A stretch of 40,259 bases of DNA from CAZOKN01 sp964580525 (GCA_964580525.1 CAZOKN010000013.1:1-40259); one strand, 5' to 3'. Counted from the stretch's first letter, positions 7,025 through 16,093 are shown. The notes: generated by a model not told the origin, from the sequence alone. Translations and numbers: made by a program.

Positions 7025-8194
7025 ATGTCTGACGATTATATGGGACAAAAGTATGAGCTTAGCGAAGAAGATATTCAAAAGCTTATAAAAAGCCCATTCG
7101 AAAAGAAAATAGATATAACCAAGAAAATTGCTGACTACTACCAGAAAGGTGGTTTTGACCAGCAACAAATGCTTATCGCCGCACGTATATTCGGAACACT
7201 AGTAAAAGATGCTGAGGTTAATGTTAGAAAAACTTTAGCTGAGGCAATTAAAGATCATCCAGATGTTCCACGCGAAGTAATATTAAGCCTTGCCAATGAT
7301 GTGCATGAAGTTTCTCTACCAGTTCTTGAATTTTCAGAAGTTCTAACTGATGCCGATCTTATTGAAATCGTAACTAGTTCAGAAGACGCAGAAAAACAAA
7401 AATCGATTTCAAAGAGACAAAATGTTTCTGAGTCAGTTTCTGGAGCCTTAATAGAAACAAACAACGAGGACGTTGTAGGTACATTGCTTGAAAATAATTC
7501 TGCAAATTTATCTGAGAAAAGCTACGATAAAATCGTGAAAGACTTTGGCGATAGGGAAAATATCATGGAAGCCATGATTGAACGTGAAACTCTTCCTGTT
7601 TCCATCGTAGAAAACCTTACTAATAAAATTTCCGAAACAATTTATAAGAAATTGCAGGAAAAGCATAAAGATGCGTTCGTACGCATGGATGAGGTCATCA
7701 AGAAAAGTAAAGAAATGGCCACTATGAAGGTCATAGGACTACGTAGTACAGATTCTGAATATTACCACTTCTGTAAATTAATGGAAAAACTAAAAATCCA
7801 GGATGATTTGTCGCCGATATATGCCTTATGTATGGGCAATATGAATATTTTCGAGGTAAAAATCGCCCGCCTTACACAAACTCCGGTTTTGAATATAAGA
7901 ATGTTAATTCAAGATAATAGCAACAAGGGGTTCAGGGTTCTTTATAAACGCGCCAATTTACCTAAAGATCTTTTTGAAGCCACAGAAATATTGATCACTG
8001 CTTTAAGAGAGCTAGACAACGAACACAAAAACGAAGCCAATGATCCTGATGTGACCAGAAAAATTGTTGGAGAATTAGCTGCCTGCATAACTAAAAAAGT
8101 AAAATACATCGAAGACATAAAAAACTTGGATTATATCCTATCCCTTGTAAGCCATTATTCTTCTATGGATGACAATATCCTTCCAAGCTCTTAA
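7025..8194 (+). CDS. DUF2336 HEAT-like repeat protein
   Basis: This soluble protein of 389 residues begins MSDDYMGQKYELSEEDIQKL. It has helical repeats (AEVNVRKTLAEAIKDHPDVP, then REVILSLANDVHEVSLPVLEFS) typical of the alphaproteobacterial DUF2336 family. No signal peptide or membrane segment is visible. A region rich in Ser/Glu/Lys near residues 120-150 links to a second helical part. It starts about 70 bases after the receiver-pilin fusion on the same strand, with GAGG in the leader, so it probably shares that transcript. HEAT-like folds usually serve as protein-binding scaffolds. A partner role for the receiver domain or the pilus machine is suggested by position only. It ends 6 bases from the convergent purL, with no terminator between them. 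Confidence 0.75.
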   Translation: MSDDYMGQKYELSEEDIQKLIKSPFEKKIDITKKIADYYQKGGFDQQQMLIAARIFGTLVKDAEVNVRKTLAEAIKDHPDVPREVILSLANDVHEVSLPVLEFSEVLTDADLIEIVTSSEDAEKQKSISKRQNVSESVSGALIETNNEDVVGTLLENNSANLSEKSYDKIVKDFGDRENIMEAMIERETLPVSIVENLTNKISETIYKKLQEKHKDAFVRMDEVIKKSKEMATMKVIGLRSTDSEYYHFCKLMEKLKIQDDLSPIYALCMGNMNIFEVKIARLTQTPVLNIRMLIQDNSNKGFRVLYKRANLPKDLFEATEILITALRELDNEHKNEANDPDVTRKIVGELAACITKKVKYIEDIKNLDYILSLVSHYSSMDDNILPSS

Positions 8195-8200
8195 GCTCGT

Positions 8201-10405
8201 CTAAGCCATATATTCCGGCAAAACTTTTTCATTCAAAACTTTAAGTTCACTTATTTTCAAAGACTTACCTTGAAGTTTTATTTCATTACCACCAGTTACA
8301 CCAATCTCTTGTATGAAAATGCTCTTTTTGCCAGAAGATGCAATTATTTCCGCCACATCCGATTTTTTAGCTACAACAACATATCGCGCCTGATCTTCAC
8401 CAAAAAGATAAGCAAATAGAGGAGCTTGTGTTTCAATTTTTAAGTCAGCTCCTATACCACTTGCCATAGCCATTTCAGCAACAGCAACATATAAACCACC
8501 ATCTGAAATGTCGTGGCAAGCTGTAACTTTGCCTTGCTCTATAAGCGAGCGCACAAAATCACCATTTTTGCGTTCTGTTGCCAGATCAACATGCGGAGGA
8601 GTTCCCTCTTCCCTGCCCTCAATTTCTCGCAAGTAAATAGAAGAACCAAGATGGCCTTTAGTTTCACCAATTACTAGAATAACTTCATCTTCTTTCTTAA
8701 AAGAATTACCAACTCTTTTATCAAGATTTTTAATAACACCAACGCCACCAATAGCCGGAGTAGGCAGAATCGCTTCACCATTTGTTTCATTATATAAAGA
8801 AACGTTACCGGAAATGATTGGATAATCCAGTGCTCTGCAAGCCTCAGACATTCCTTCCAAACAGCCAACTATCTGTCCCATAATATTAGGTTTTTCAGGG
8901 TTACCGAAGTTCAGGCAGTTTGTAATAGCCAGTGGCAAACCGCCAGTAGCAGTTATATTTCTCCACGTCTCAGCCACAGCCTGCCTTCCGCCTTCAACAG
9001 GGTCTGCATAGCAATAGCGCGGCGTACAGTCAGTCGTAATAGCCAAACCTTTATTTGTGTTATGCACACGCACAACAGACGCATCGCCACCTGAAAGCGC
9101 AACAGTGTCGTTCATAACCTGACTGTCGTATTGCTCCCATATCCAGCGTTTGCTGGCCAAATCAGGAGTAGACAACAATTTCTTCAAAACTTCATTCACA
9201 TCCGCAGGAGCTTTCAAATCATCTGCAACAATTTCATTCCTCGCAGGAGTAGGCTTATGAGGTCTATCATATAGCGGAGCCTGATCAGAAAGAGGATCAA
9301 CAGGCAAATCAGCAACAACCTTTCCACCTTGTTTTAAAACCATTCTACCCGTATCAGTAATTTTTCCAATTACTGCATAAGGCACTTCCCATTTATCAAA
9401 TATTTTCGCCGCAACTTCTTCTTTCTCAGGCTTAATAACCATAAGCATACGCTCCTGGCTTTCAGAAAGCATCATTTCATAAGCTGTCATGCCTTCTTCA
9501 CGAGTTGGCACTTTATCCATATCAAGCTCAATACCTGTACCACCCTTGCCTGCCATCTCTAGCGATGAACAAGTAAGTCCTGCCGCTCCCATATCTTGAA
9601 TAGAAAGAATTGCATCAGTTGCCATCAGCTCAAGGCAAGCTTCGAGCACTAGTTTTTCAGTGAATGGGTCGCCAACTTGCACAGTTGGACGCTTTTCTTC
9701 AGATGCATCGTCAAATTCTGCCGAAGCCATAGTAGCGCCATGAATACCATCACGACCAGTTTTAGCCCCGAAGTAAACCACAGGACTGCCAACACTTGAT
9801 GCAGCCGAATAGAAAATTTTATCCGCATCCGCCAAACCAACGCACATTGCGTTTACAAGAATATTACCATTGTAAGATTTATGGAAATTACATTCCCCCC
9901 CAATGGTCGGCACGCCAACACAATTTCCATAACCACCAATTCCAGCCACAACGCCAGACATCAAATGCTTAGTTTTAGGATTTTTCAATTCACCGAAACG
10001 GAGTGCATTCATATTAGCAATCGGACGCGCACCCATCGTGAAAATATCGCGCAAAATTCCACCAACTCCCGTCGCAGCTCCCTGATAAGGCTCAATAAAA
10101 GATGGGTGATTATGACTTTCCATTTTGAATATAACCGCTTGGCCATCACCAATATCAATAACACCGGCATTTTCACCCGGCCCACATATAACCCATGGCG
10201 CCTGAGTTGGCAGCTTTTTCAAATGGATACGAGTTGATTTATAAGAGCAATGCTCACTCCACATGACCGAGAATATCCCAAGCTCGGTATAATTCGGTTC
10301 ACGCCCCATTATGTGAAGAATTTTCTGATATTCTTCATGTGTTAGGCCAAATTGTTTGGCGATTTCAGGGGTTACTGTTGGTTCATGCAAAGCCTGTTGT
10401 TTCAT
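8201..10405 (-). CDS. purL: Phosphoribosylformylglycinamidine synthase subunit PurL
   Basis: The 734-residue protein is the small-form PurL found with separate PurS and PurQ. It uses ATP and ammonia passed from PurQ to turn FGAR into FGAM, step 4 of purine synthesis. Recognisable stretches are GIFSVMWSEHCSYKST near residue 43, AVIFKMESHNHPS near residue 90, GVGGILRDIFTMGA, and the second half-domain with ALSGGDASVVRV and ACHDISDGGL. The length is normal for the family. It is last in the minus-strand series purC, purS, purQ, purL and begins 8 bases after purQ ends. It is complete, with no sign of damage. Confidence 0.97.
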   Translation of the reverse strand: MKQQALHEPTVTPEIAKQFGLTHEEYQKILHIMGREPNYTELGIFSVMWSEHCSYKSTRIHLKKLPTQAPWVICGPGENAGVIDIGDGQAVIFKMESHNHPSFIEPYQGAATGVGGILRDIFTMGARPIANMNALRFGELKNPKTKHLMSGVVAGIGGYGNCVGVPTIGGECNFHKSYNGNILVNAMCVGLADADKIFYSAASSVGSPVVYFGAKTGRDGIHGATMASAEFDDASEEKRPTVQVGDPFTEKLVLEACLELMATDAILSIQDMGAAGLTCSSLEMAGKGGTGIELDMDKVPTREEGMTAYEMMLSESQERMLMVIKPEKEEVAAKIFDKWEVPYAVIGKITDTGRMVLKQGGKVVADLPVDPLSDQAPLYDRPHKPTPARNEIVADDLKAPADVNEVLKKLLSTPDLASKRWIWEQYDSQVMNDTVALSGGDASVVRVHNTNKGLAITTDCTPRYCYADPVEGGRQAVAETWRNITATGGLPLAITNCLNFGNPEKPNIMGQIVGCLEGMSEACRALDYPIISGNVSLYNETNGEAILPTPAIGGVGVIKNLDKRVGNSFKKEDEVILVIGETKGHLGSSIYLREIEGREEGTPPHVDLATERKNGDFVRSLIEQGKVTACHDISDGGLYVAVAEMAMASGIGADLKIETQAPLFAYLFGEDQARYVVVAKKSDVAEIIASSGKKSIFIQEIGVTGGNEIKLQGKSLKISELKVLNEKVLPEYMA

Positions 10406-10413
10406 AATAAATA

Positions 10414-11082
10414 CTAACCTAAATTTCTAAGCAAAGTTTCAAAAAGCGCAGCACCATCAACGCTACCGGTTTTTTCATCAGCAGCCCTTTCCGGGTGCGG
10501 CATCATACCAAGGACACGTTTATTTGCGCTAAACACCCCAGCAATGCTGTTGATTGAACCGTTAGGATTTTCACCGCTATAACGGAAAGCCACTTGGCCA
10601 TTATCTTCAAGGCTTTGAAGCGTTTCAGCATCAGCAAAATAATTACCATCATGGTGCGCCACTGGAACTTTTATTTTCTGGCCTTTATCATATCCTTTTG
10701 TAAAAACTGAATCATTATTGGCCACTTCCAGCCCAACAGTTCTGCAAATGAATTTCAAACCGCTATTTCTAAGCAAGGTGCCAGGTAACAAGCCTGATTC
10801 AGTAAGTATCTGGAAGCCATTACACACACCAAGAACATACATTCCATCCTTAGCTTTTTTTATAACTTCCTGCATAATCGGAGATTTTGCAGACATAGCG
10901 CCAGAGCGCAAATAATCCCCATAAGAAAACCCACCCGGAAGAGCTATAAAATCAAGGCCAGTCGGCAGGCTTGTATCCGCATGCCAAATACGATGAACCT
11001 TATTGCCGGAAATATTTTCCAGCGTTTCATACATATCCCTATCGCAATTGGAGCCAGGGAAAGTTATTACGCCTATTTTCAT
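10414..11082 (-). CDS. purQ: Phosphoribosylformylglycinamidine synthase subunit PurQ
   Basis: This class I glutamine amidotransferase of 222 residues starts MKIGVITFPGSNCDRD. The nucleophile Cys lies in YVLGVCNGFQILTESG (near residue 94), and the catalytic His/Glu are in GMMPHPERA near the C-terminus. It hydrolyses glutamine and channels ammonia to PurL within the PurLQS complex. It lies between purS (1 base apart) and purL (8 bases apart), so the three are almost certainly translated from one transcript. Confidence 0.97.
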   Translation of the reverse strand: MKIGVITFPGSNCDRDMYETLENISGNKVHRIWHADTSLPTGLDFIALPGGFSYGDYLRSGAMSAKSPIMQEVIKKAKDGMYVLGVCNGFQILTESGLLPGTLLRNSGLKFICRTVGLEVANNDSVFTKGYDKGQKIKVPVAHHDGNYFADAETLQSLEDNGQVAFRYSGENPNGSINSIAGVFSANKRVLGMMPHPERAADEKTGSVDGAALFETLLRNLG

Positions 11083-11083
11083 A

Positions 11084-11326
11084 TTATTCCACTATCTCAA
11101 AGCTGTAATTTTCAACAACAGTGTTAGCCAGAAGCTTTTCACACATTTCTTTAACAGACTGTTCGGCTGCTTTTTTATCGGATTTTTTTAACTTAACCTC
11201 GATAAATTTGCCTTGCCTAACACCATCAACTCCATCAAAACCAAGGTGACCAAGCGCGTTTTGTATTGCCTTGCCTTGTGGATCTAAAACACCATTTTTC
11301 AAAGTAATATAGATTTTTGCTTTCAT
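11084..11326 (-). CDS. purS: Phosphoribosylformylglycinamidine synthase subunit PurS
   Basis: This small protein of 80 residues begins MKAKIYITLKNGVLDPQG, the standard PurS start, and continues with NALGHLGFDGV. The open frame extends 20 codons further upstream with a Lys-rich run, but the ATG at 11326 is chosen because it matches family length, has AAGAAG before it and avoids overlap with purC. PurS is the structural bridge that lets PurQ dock to PurL in bacteria with the small-form PurL. It sits between purC and purQ. Confidence 0.95.
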   Translation of the reverse strand: MKAKIYITLKNGVLDPQGKAIQNALGHLGFDGVDGVRQGKFIEVKLKKSDKKAAEQSVKEMCEKLLANTVVENYSFEIVE

Positions 11327-11336
11327 TGTTTTCTTC

Positions 11337-12113
11337 TTAATTTTGGTTATTTTCTTCGTTATTTTCTTCATTTTTGATATTATCAATCAAGATTCCAAGC
11401 CTTTTGGCAACTTCCTGATAGGCTTCGGCAACGCCACCCATATCGCGTCTGAATCTGTCTTTATCAAGCTTTTCATTAGTTTTATAATCCCAAAGCCTGC
11501 AAGAATCAGGGCTAATTTCATCAGCAAGTACAATTTCGTTATACTCACCATGATTTAAACGGCCAAATTCCAACTTAAAATCAACAAGGCGTATTCCAAC
11601 AGCTGCAAACATGCCATATAGTACATCATTAACTCTGTAAGCAATGTTTTTTATTTCTTCAATTTCCAAAGGATCAGCCCAGCCAAAGGTCAAAATATGC
11701 TCTTCGCTGATAAGCGGATCATCAAGCTCATCTTTTTTGTAGCAAAACTCAATCAAAGTTCTATTAAGCTTGGTACCTTCAGCAATACCCAGCCTTTTTG
11801 AAACGCTGCCAGCTGCTATATTCCTAATGATAACCTCTAGCGGTACAATCTGCACTTGCTTAACCAACTGCTCGCGCATATTGAGGGTTTTTATGAAATG
11901 CGTAGGAATACCAAGCTCATTAAGGCGAGTCATAATGAATTCAGATATCCTGTTATTCAAAACCCCTTTACCAGAAATAACGTCCTTTTTTTTATTATTA
12001 AAGGCCGTAGCATCATCTTTGAAGTATTGTATTATTGTTCCAGGCTCCGGTCCTTCAAACAGAATCTTAGCTTTTCCTTCATAAATTTGTTTTCTTGCAC
12101 GCTTAGGAGTCAT
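11337..12113 (-). CDS. purC: SAICAR synthase PurC
   Basis: This protein of 258 residues begins MTPKRARKQIYEGKAKILFEGP and carries the SAICAR synthetase patterns EVIIRNIAAGSVSKRLG and RLVDFKLEFGR. It joins CAIR and aspartate with ATP to give SAICAR in purine synthesis. The C-terminus ends with an Asn/Glu-rich tail (EENNEENNQN) beyond the usual fold. It is the first gene of the purCSQL group and is divergent from the DUF1476 gene across 146 AT-rich bases. I see no clear PurR-type operator there. Confidence 0.96.
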   Translation of the reverse strand: MTPKRARKQIYEGKAKILFEGPEPGTIIQYFKDDATAFNNKKKDVISGKGVLNNRISEFIMTRLNELGIPTHFIKTLNMREQLVKQVQIVPLEVIIRNIAAGSVSKRLGIAEGTKLNRTLIEFCYKKDELDDPLISEEHILTFGWADPLEIEEIKNIAYRVNDVLYGMFAAVGIRLVDFKLEFGRLNHGEYNEIVLADEISPDSCRLWDYKTNEKLDKDRFRRDMGGVAEAYQEVAKRLGILIDNIKNEENNEENNQN

Positions 12114-12259
12114 TTTACTGTACCAAAATTCATTATTGATTTATACTAAACAACAAGGCATATATACACCTGGTTATATTTTGAGCATATAACTATAACA
12201 AACACATTAAAATTCAATCACTAAAAGCAATTTTAGTAAGAAAATAGGAAAAAACTACT

Positions 12260-12574
12260 ATGACTACGTTCGATCAAAGAGAAAAAGGCTACGAAAGCAA
12301 GTTTGCTCATGACCAAGAATTGGACTTTAAGATAAGAGCGCATGCTAATAAATTGCTGGGACAATGGGTTGCTGAAAAGATTGGCCTAAAAGGTGATGAA
12401 GCAGAGGATTATACAAATTCTGTTGTTAGCGACACTGTAGACAAAAAGCACCAGGATGATGTGTTGGCAAGGGTTATAGAGGATTTAAGGAATAATGGCG
12501 TCGAGATAAGCGAACAAGAAGTCCATACAAAAATGGACCATTTGTTTGAGGTATCAAGGAAAGATTTTATGTAG
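12260..12574 (+). CDS. DUF1476 protein, F1-ATPase inhibitor zeta-like
   Basis: This 104-residue helical protein begins MTTFDQREKGYESKFAHDQEL, the signature of the alphaproteobacterial DUF1476 family. The Paracoccus member (zeta subunit) binds F1-ATPase and blocks ATP hydrolysis with its N-terminal segment. The middle part (RAHANKLLGQWVAEKIGL) and C-terminal helix (TKMDHLFEVSRKDFM) fit the family. A TAGGA ribosome site precedes the ATG. It appears to be monocistronic, as a terminator follows directly. Its presence is one of the better lineage markers in the window. In many alphaproteobacteria it neighbours pur genes, as here with purC divergent. Confidence 0.9.
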   Translation: MTTFDQREKGYESKFAHDQELDFKIRAHANKLLGQWVAEKIGLKGDEAEDYTNSVVSDTVDKKHQDDVLARVIEDLRNNGVEISEQEVHTKMDHLFEVSRKDFM

Positions 12575-12580
12575 AATATG

Positions 12581-12608
12581 GGTTGGGCTTTTTGCCCAAC
12601 TCTTAATT
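12581..12608 (+). terminator. Intrinsic terminator after the DUF1476 gene
   Basis: GTTGGGC (12582-12588), a five-T loop and GCCCAAC (12594-12600) form a 7-bp stem, with a flanking G-T pair extending it. TCTTAATTTTT follows. It separates DUF1476 from the downstream TerB/J-domain gene. Confidence 0.8.
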
Positions 12609-12624
12609 TTTATAGCGGGACAAG

Positions 12625-13344
12625 ATGTCTGTAGAACAGAGATATCTGAAAAGGGGACGACGTGAGAGGGTTATAGCCAAGAGAGAGGCAGCCTTAAGCA
12701 AAAAACTCCCCCAACGTTACGATAACGCCACACAAATAACCTTTACGTTCTATGTAATCGCTATAGCTGCCAAACTAGCGCGCATTGATTCGGCAAAAAC
12801 CACAATAGAAAGCGAAATAGACTCCTTTAAGGAAATATTCTCTATACCTGAGAATGAGCATAGCAAAATTGAGGGTTTTTATCGCGATGCAGCTAATGAC
12901 CACGTTCCGGCTTCACACTACGCTAAACAGCTAACTAATCTGTTCCCAAATAACAGAATGTTGCTCGAGGAACTAATAGATGATCTTTTTATCTTTGCTG
13001 ATGCTGATAGCAGCTTAACTCCTAACAAAGTTAAATTTTTGAAAGAAGTCGTTTTATCGCTGCGCTTCAATGAAAATTATTTTGGCAGAATGCTCCGAAA
13101 ACACCTTATAAAATCTTCGTCAGATCCATTTGAATTATTGGGTGTAACAGAAGCAGTAACTTATGTTGATTTAAAAAAATCTTATAGAACCTCTATTCGC
13201 GACTGTCATCCTGATAAGTTCTCGCATGAAAATATCATGCCGGAACTCAAAGAAATCGCAAAAGAACAGTTTAATTATTATACACAAGCTTATGAAGCCA
13301 TAATGATGAAAAAAGGTTTCAATAAAAAACTAAATAACGAATAA
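12625..13344 (+). CDS. TerB/J-domain protein, DjlA-like without membrane anchor
   Basis: The 239-residue protein has a basic N-terminus (RYLKRGRRERVIAKRE), a middle helical region (about 40-150) resembling the TerB-like domain of DjlA, with acidic FADADSSLTPNKVKFLKEV, and a C-terminal J domain (about 170-235). The J domain holds the conserved HPD motif in RDCHPDKFS, after DPFELLGV and LKKSYRTSIR. J domains stimulate DnaK ATPase and pass it clients. Unlike E. coli DjlA, there is no N-terminal membrane segment. It starts a plus-strand group with the EamA transporter (5 bases on) and the amidase. Its client is unknown. Confidence 0.82.
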   Translation: MSVEQRYLKRGRRERVIAKREAALSKKLPQRYDNATQITFTFYVIAIAAKLARIDSAKTTIESEIDSFKEIFSIPENEHSKIEGFYRDAANDHVPASHYAKQLTNLFPNNRMLLEELIDDLFIFADADSSLTPNKVKFLKEVVLSLRFNENYFGRMLRKHLIKSSSDPFELLGVTEAVTYVDLKKSYRTSIRDCHPDKFSHENIMPELKEIAKEQFNYYTQAYEAIMMKKGFNKKLNNE

Positions 13345-13349
13345 ATTAT

Positions 13350-14225
13350 ATGCTGCCCATACATGTAGTATTAGCTGTAGCAATTTCCCTTATATGGGGC
13401 GTTAATTTTGTTGCCGCAAAAATATGCGTTGCTTATTTTCCGGCATTTTTTCTTCTCGCTATAAGACTTAGTATAGTAGCCATAGTTCTTTCCCCATTCA
13501 TGCGAAAAAGACAGCTCCCACTTAAAGACTTATTTAAAATCTCTGTCGTTCTTTCTGTTTTCCATTTTGGTTTGATGTTTTTAGCTCTGCAACATGGCCT
13601 TGATTCCTCTGTGGCCGTTGTTATTGACCAATTAAGAGTACCTTTTGCCGCAACACTAGGTTACTTCATGTTTGGTGAAGTAGTTGAGAAAAAAGGCATT
13701 TTTGGCATTGCCACTGCCATACTAGGAACTTTTGTTATAGTAGGAACACCCAATGTTATACAAAATTATCATTCCTTCTGGATGCTCATAGCCTGCTCAG
13801 CAGCTTGGGCTTACTACAATACACAAGTCAAAAAACTCGGCCAGCTTGATGTTTTACCGTTTATAGGATGGATATCATTTTTTGGTGCACCTCAATTATT
13901 TTTAATATCGTTTTTGTTAGAAGGTAACCAGCTTTCCTTAATTCCCAACACACCTCATGTAGTTACATTTTCATTAATTTACATGTCAGTAATCACAACT
14001 ATAGCCGCACATGGCGGATGGTATTTCCTCCTAAAGAAATATCCCATAAACCGTGTTGTACCATATTCTCTTTTAGTACCGGTTTTTGGAATGATAGCAG
14101 GAGTTATGTTTCTTAATGAAGTAATAACCTGGCAAATAATTGTAGGTGGCGTTCTAACTGTTGTTGGAGTTGCCATAATTGTTATAAAAAAACCTCTCGC
14201 CGCAGAAAGTGGGGATACTGTATGA
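13350..14225 (+). CDS. EamA/DMT-family inner membrane transporter
   Basis: The 291-residue protein has about ten hydrophobic helices arranged as two EamA repeats. The first begins VLAVAISLIWGVNFVAAKI, a typical DMT start, and the second begins WMLIACSAAWAYYNTQVKK. The last helix (IIVGGVLTVVGVAIIVIKK) is also typical. Members export amino acids, metabolites or drugs by proton exchange; the substrate cannot be read from sequence. The amidase gene begins inside its last codons (ATGA overlap), so the two are translationally coupled. The overlap may reflect compact packing and not shared function. Confidence 0.88.
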   Translation: MLPIHVVLAVAISLIWGVNFVAAKICVAYFPAFFLLAIRLSIVAIVLSPFMRKRQLPLKDLFKISVVLSVFHFGLMFLALQHGLDSSVAVVIDQLRVPFAATLGYFMFGEVVEKKGIFGIATAILGTFVIVGTPNVIQNYHSFWMLIACSAAWAYYNTQVKKLGQLDVLPFIGWISFFGAPQLFLISFLLEGNQLSLIPNTPHVVTFSLIYMSVITTIAAHGGWYFLLKKYPINRVVPYSLLVPVFGMIAGVMFLNEVITWQIIVGGVLTVVGVAIIVIKKPLAAESGDTV

Positions 14226-14947
14226 ACTATATAAAGTCACCAAATTTTGATGACAGACCTAAGGGTACAAATATCAACATGCTTGTCATGCATTATACCG
14301 GCATGCAGACGGGTGAAGCAGCCCAAAAACATATGTGCGACCCGATAGCAAAAGTAAGTGCTCACTACATGATAAATGAAGATGGCAGCATAATTAACTT
14401 AGTTCCCGAAGCAAAAAGGGCCTGGCACGCAGGCATAAGCTGTTGGCGTGGCATATCTTCTCTTAATGACACATCGGTTGGTATTGAAATAGTCAATCCA
14501 GGACATGAATTTGGCTATCGTCCTTTTCCAAAAGCACAGATGGAAGCGGTGCTTGGTTTATCGAAAGAGATTATAGAACGACACTCAATTGAAGCCCGCA
14601 ACGTGATTGGCCATTCTGATATAGCGCCAAATCGAAAACAAGATCCAGGTGAATTCTTTGACTGGAAAATGCTCGCTTCAGAAGGAGTTGGACTATGGCC
14701 GAATGTTAAAAAAATGTGGAAAAGTAGCGATATGATTATACGCCCAGGGGAGGAATCAGTATCTACTGCCAGCGTTCAAAAAATGCTTTCTGATTATGGC
14801 TATCACATTCGTGTTGATGGCTTTTACGGCCCAAAAACTGAAGATATTATCCGCGCATTTAAGCGCCATTTTGTTCCAGAACAGCTTAATGCTTTTTGGG
14901 ATAAATTAGCAGACGAAAGAATTAAAGCATTATTGAAGATAATTTAA
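14222..14947 (+). CDS. N-acetylmuramoyl-L-alanine amidase, AmpD-like with peptidoglycan-binding domain
   Basis: This protein of 241 residues has an amidase_2 domain at 1-150 and a PG_binding_1 domain at about 170-225 (SVQKMLSDYGYHIRVDGFYG). Expected zinc ligands are His24 (VMHYTG), His131 (IGHSDIAP) and Asp141 (KQDPGE). Glu89 in VGIEIVNPG and Lys139 match catalytic positions of AmpD, so it should be active. It splits the bond between MurNAc and L-Ala of muropeptides. No signal peptide is seen, which points to cytoplasmic recycling of anhydro-muropeptides, as in AmpD. The binding domain is more typical of AmiD, which is exported. Its start overlaps the EamA stop by 4 bases. It ends next to the convergent DUF3299 gene. 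Confidence 0.9.
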   Translation: MNYIKSPNFDDRPKGTNINMLVMHYTGMQTGEAAQKHMCDPIAKVSAHYMINEDGSIINLVPEAKRAWHAGISCWRGISSLNDTSVGIEIVNPGHEFGYRPFPKAQMEAVLGLSKEIIERHSIEARNVIGHSDIAPNRKQDPGEFFDWKMLASEGVGLWPNVKKMWKSSDMIIRPGEESVSTASVQKMLSDYGYHIRVDGFYGPKTEDIIRAFKRHFVPEQLNAFWDKLADERIKALLKII

Positions 14948-15547
14948 TTAATTTATCACAGTAATTGCATTATTCAGCCTATAAAATAGGCCTGATTTTA
15001 GCTCATCTTCTTTTTCCAAATACTCAAATTCTCCTTTAATGGTGATAGTGTCGTAGGTGAATTCTATAGGTTTATCCATCCATACTTCCACAAGTTCAGA
15101 AGGTCCAGCAGGAAGGCAATATGGACAGCTTGGCGGATATGGACTTAGCAAGAAATGAGTTTGTTTTCCCGATTGTTCGAGCGGAAATATAAAACCTCGG
15201 ATAGAAATATTTTTATGACTAAGCAGTTTTATAGCATCGCTATATTTTGGTGCAGCCATGGCCTGGCCGTTTTTGTGTGCAAAATCCATTTGTACTTCTG
15301 CTAACATTTTCCACGGTAAGATATCATCTGAAGATATAACAGGCGATGTAACATTATCTCTGGAATTCAACTCTTCCTGAGTTAAACCTTCACTAAAAGA
15401 ATCATCATCAGAAAGAAAGGAATGAATTTCAGAAAGACGCATTTGTAAAATATGCCTGAAATAAATCACCCCCTCATAACAGCCATATAACGCAACGCAT
15501 ATTACTAAGGTATAAAATAATAAGGCCGGAAATGCTTTTTTCTTCAT
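14948..15547 (-). CDS. DUF3299-like membrane-anchored protein, second copy
   Basis: Starting from the ATG at 15547, the 199-residue protein has a single hydrophobic anchor (FPALLFYTLVICVALYGC). The extracytoplasmic part then ends in a DUF3299-like domain: ISIRGFIFPLE, THFLLSPYPPSCPYCLPAGPSE, and VEVWMDKPIEF. The paired cysteines in CPYC could bind metal or form a disulfide. An upstream ATG at 15568 would overlap the previous gene by 17 bases and place charged residues before the anchor; I prefer the shorter form. It shares this domain with the gene just upstream, suggesting duplication. Both are downstream of an FtsX-like ABC transporter, and a role in metal handling is inferred from such loci. 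Confidence 0.75.
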   Translation of the reverse strand: MKKKAFPALLFYTLVICVALYGCYEGVIYFRHILQMRLSEIHSFLSDDDSFSEGLTQEELNSRDNVTSPVISSDDILPWKMLAEVQMDFAHKNGQAMAAPKYSDAIKLLSHKNISIRGFIFPLEQSGKQTHFLLSPYPPSCPYCLPAGPSELVEVWMDKPIEFTYDTITIKGEFEYLEKEDELKSGLFYRLNNAITVIN

Positions 15548-15551
15548 GACA

Positions 15552-16091
15552 TCACTCAATCTTGGCATTTCTTATTTGAAAAAACATCCCTAATTTTTGG
15601 TCATTTACAAATTCAAATTTACCTTTTACTTTCACAAGATGATCGTCCCACTTAACCGGCTCATCTGTCCACACATCCACAATTTCATTGGGTTTTCCTG
15701 GAGGACAAAAAGCGCAAGTTGGAGTACGTTTAGACAAAATAAAATGTTTAAATTTTTCAGTTGGTTCCAGTGGCAACATAAAGCCAGAAATTTCAATTTC
15801 TTTCCCTCTTATTGCTTGAATTTCAGGTGTATAATTAATACCATAGAGATAAACATCATTTTTTTTATCTTCCTTGGAAGTAATTTTACATTTACTAAAT
15901 TCTGCCCACAGGCTGTCCTTGGCTTGTGGTAAAGCATTTTGCGCGTCCCTTTCATCAATAGGCTGACCAAAACCATTATCATTCGTATCGCCTACCATTT
16001 TGAATCCTGTCAGAGCAAGCATGCAAAATATAATCAAATATTTTGATAAATTGGCTGCAGAGAAACTCTGCAGCCTTTTTTGAATAAACAT
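15552..16091 (-). CDS. DUF3299-like exported protein, first copy
   Basis: The 179-residue protein has an N-terminal signal or anchor (LSKYLIIFCMLALTGF) and a C-terminal DUF3299-like domain with IEISGFMLPLE, KHFILSKRTPTCAFCPPG and VDVWTDEPVKW. The conserved CAFC pair aligns with CPYC in the downstream copy. No lipobox is seen after the signal, unlike some members. It lies 2 bases after the ABC permease and overlaps or abuts the second copy, so the cluster is a tight operon. DUF3299 proteins commonly accompany this type of ABC transporter in proteobacteria. The function is not established in detail, but I recall links to zinc-regulated loci. Confidence 0.78.
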   Translation of the reverse strand: MFIQKRLQSFSAANLSKYLIIFCMLALTGFKMVGDTNDNGFGQPIDERDAQNALPQAKDSLWAEFSKCKITSKEDKKNDVYLYGINYTPEIQAIRGKEIEISGFMLPLEPTEKFKHFILSKRTPTCAFCPPGKPNEIVDVWTDEPVKWDDHLVKVKGKFEFVNDQKLGMFFQIRNAKIE

Positions 16092-16093
16092 AA

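Noticed and set aside
9881..10237. Plus-strand frame of 118 codons
   Set aside because: It lies fully inside purL on the opposite strand and shows no family features.
12173..12193. GTTATA/TATAAC inverted repeat upstream of the DUF1476 gene
   Set aside because: Short arms in AT-rich DNA are expected by chance; no further support.
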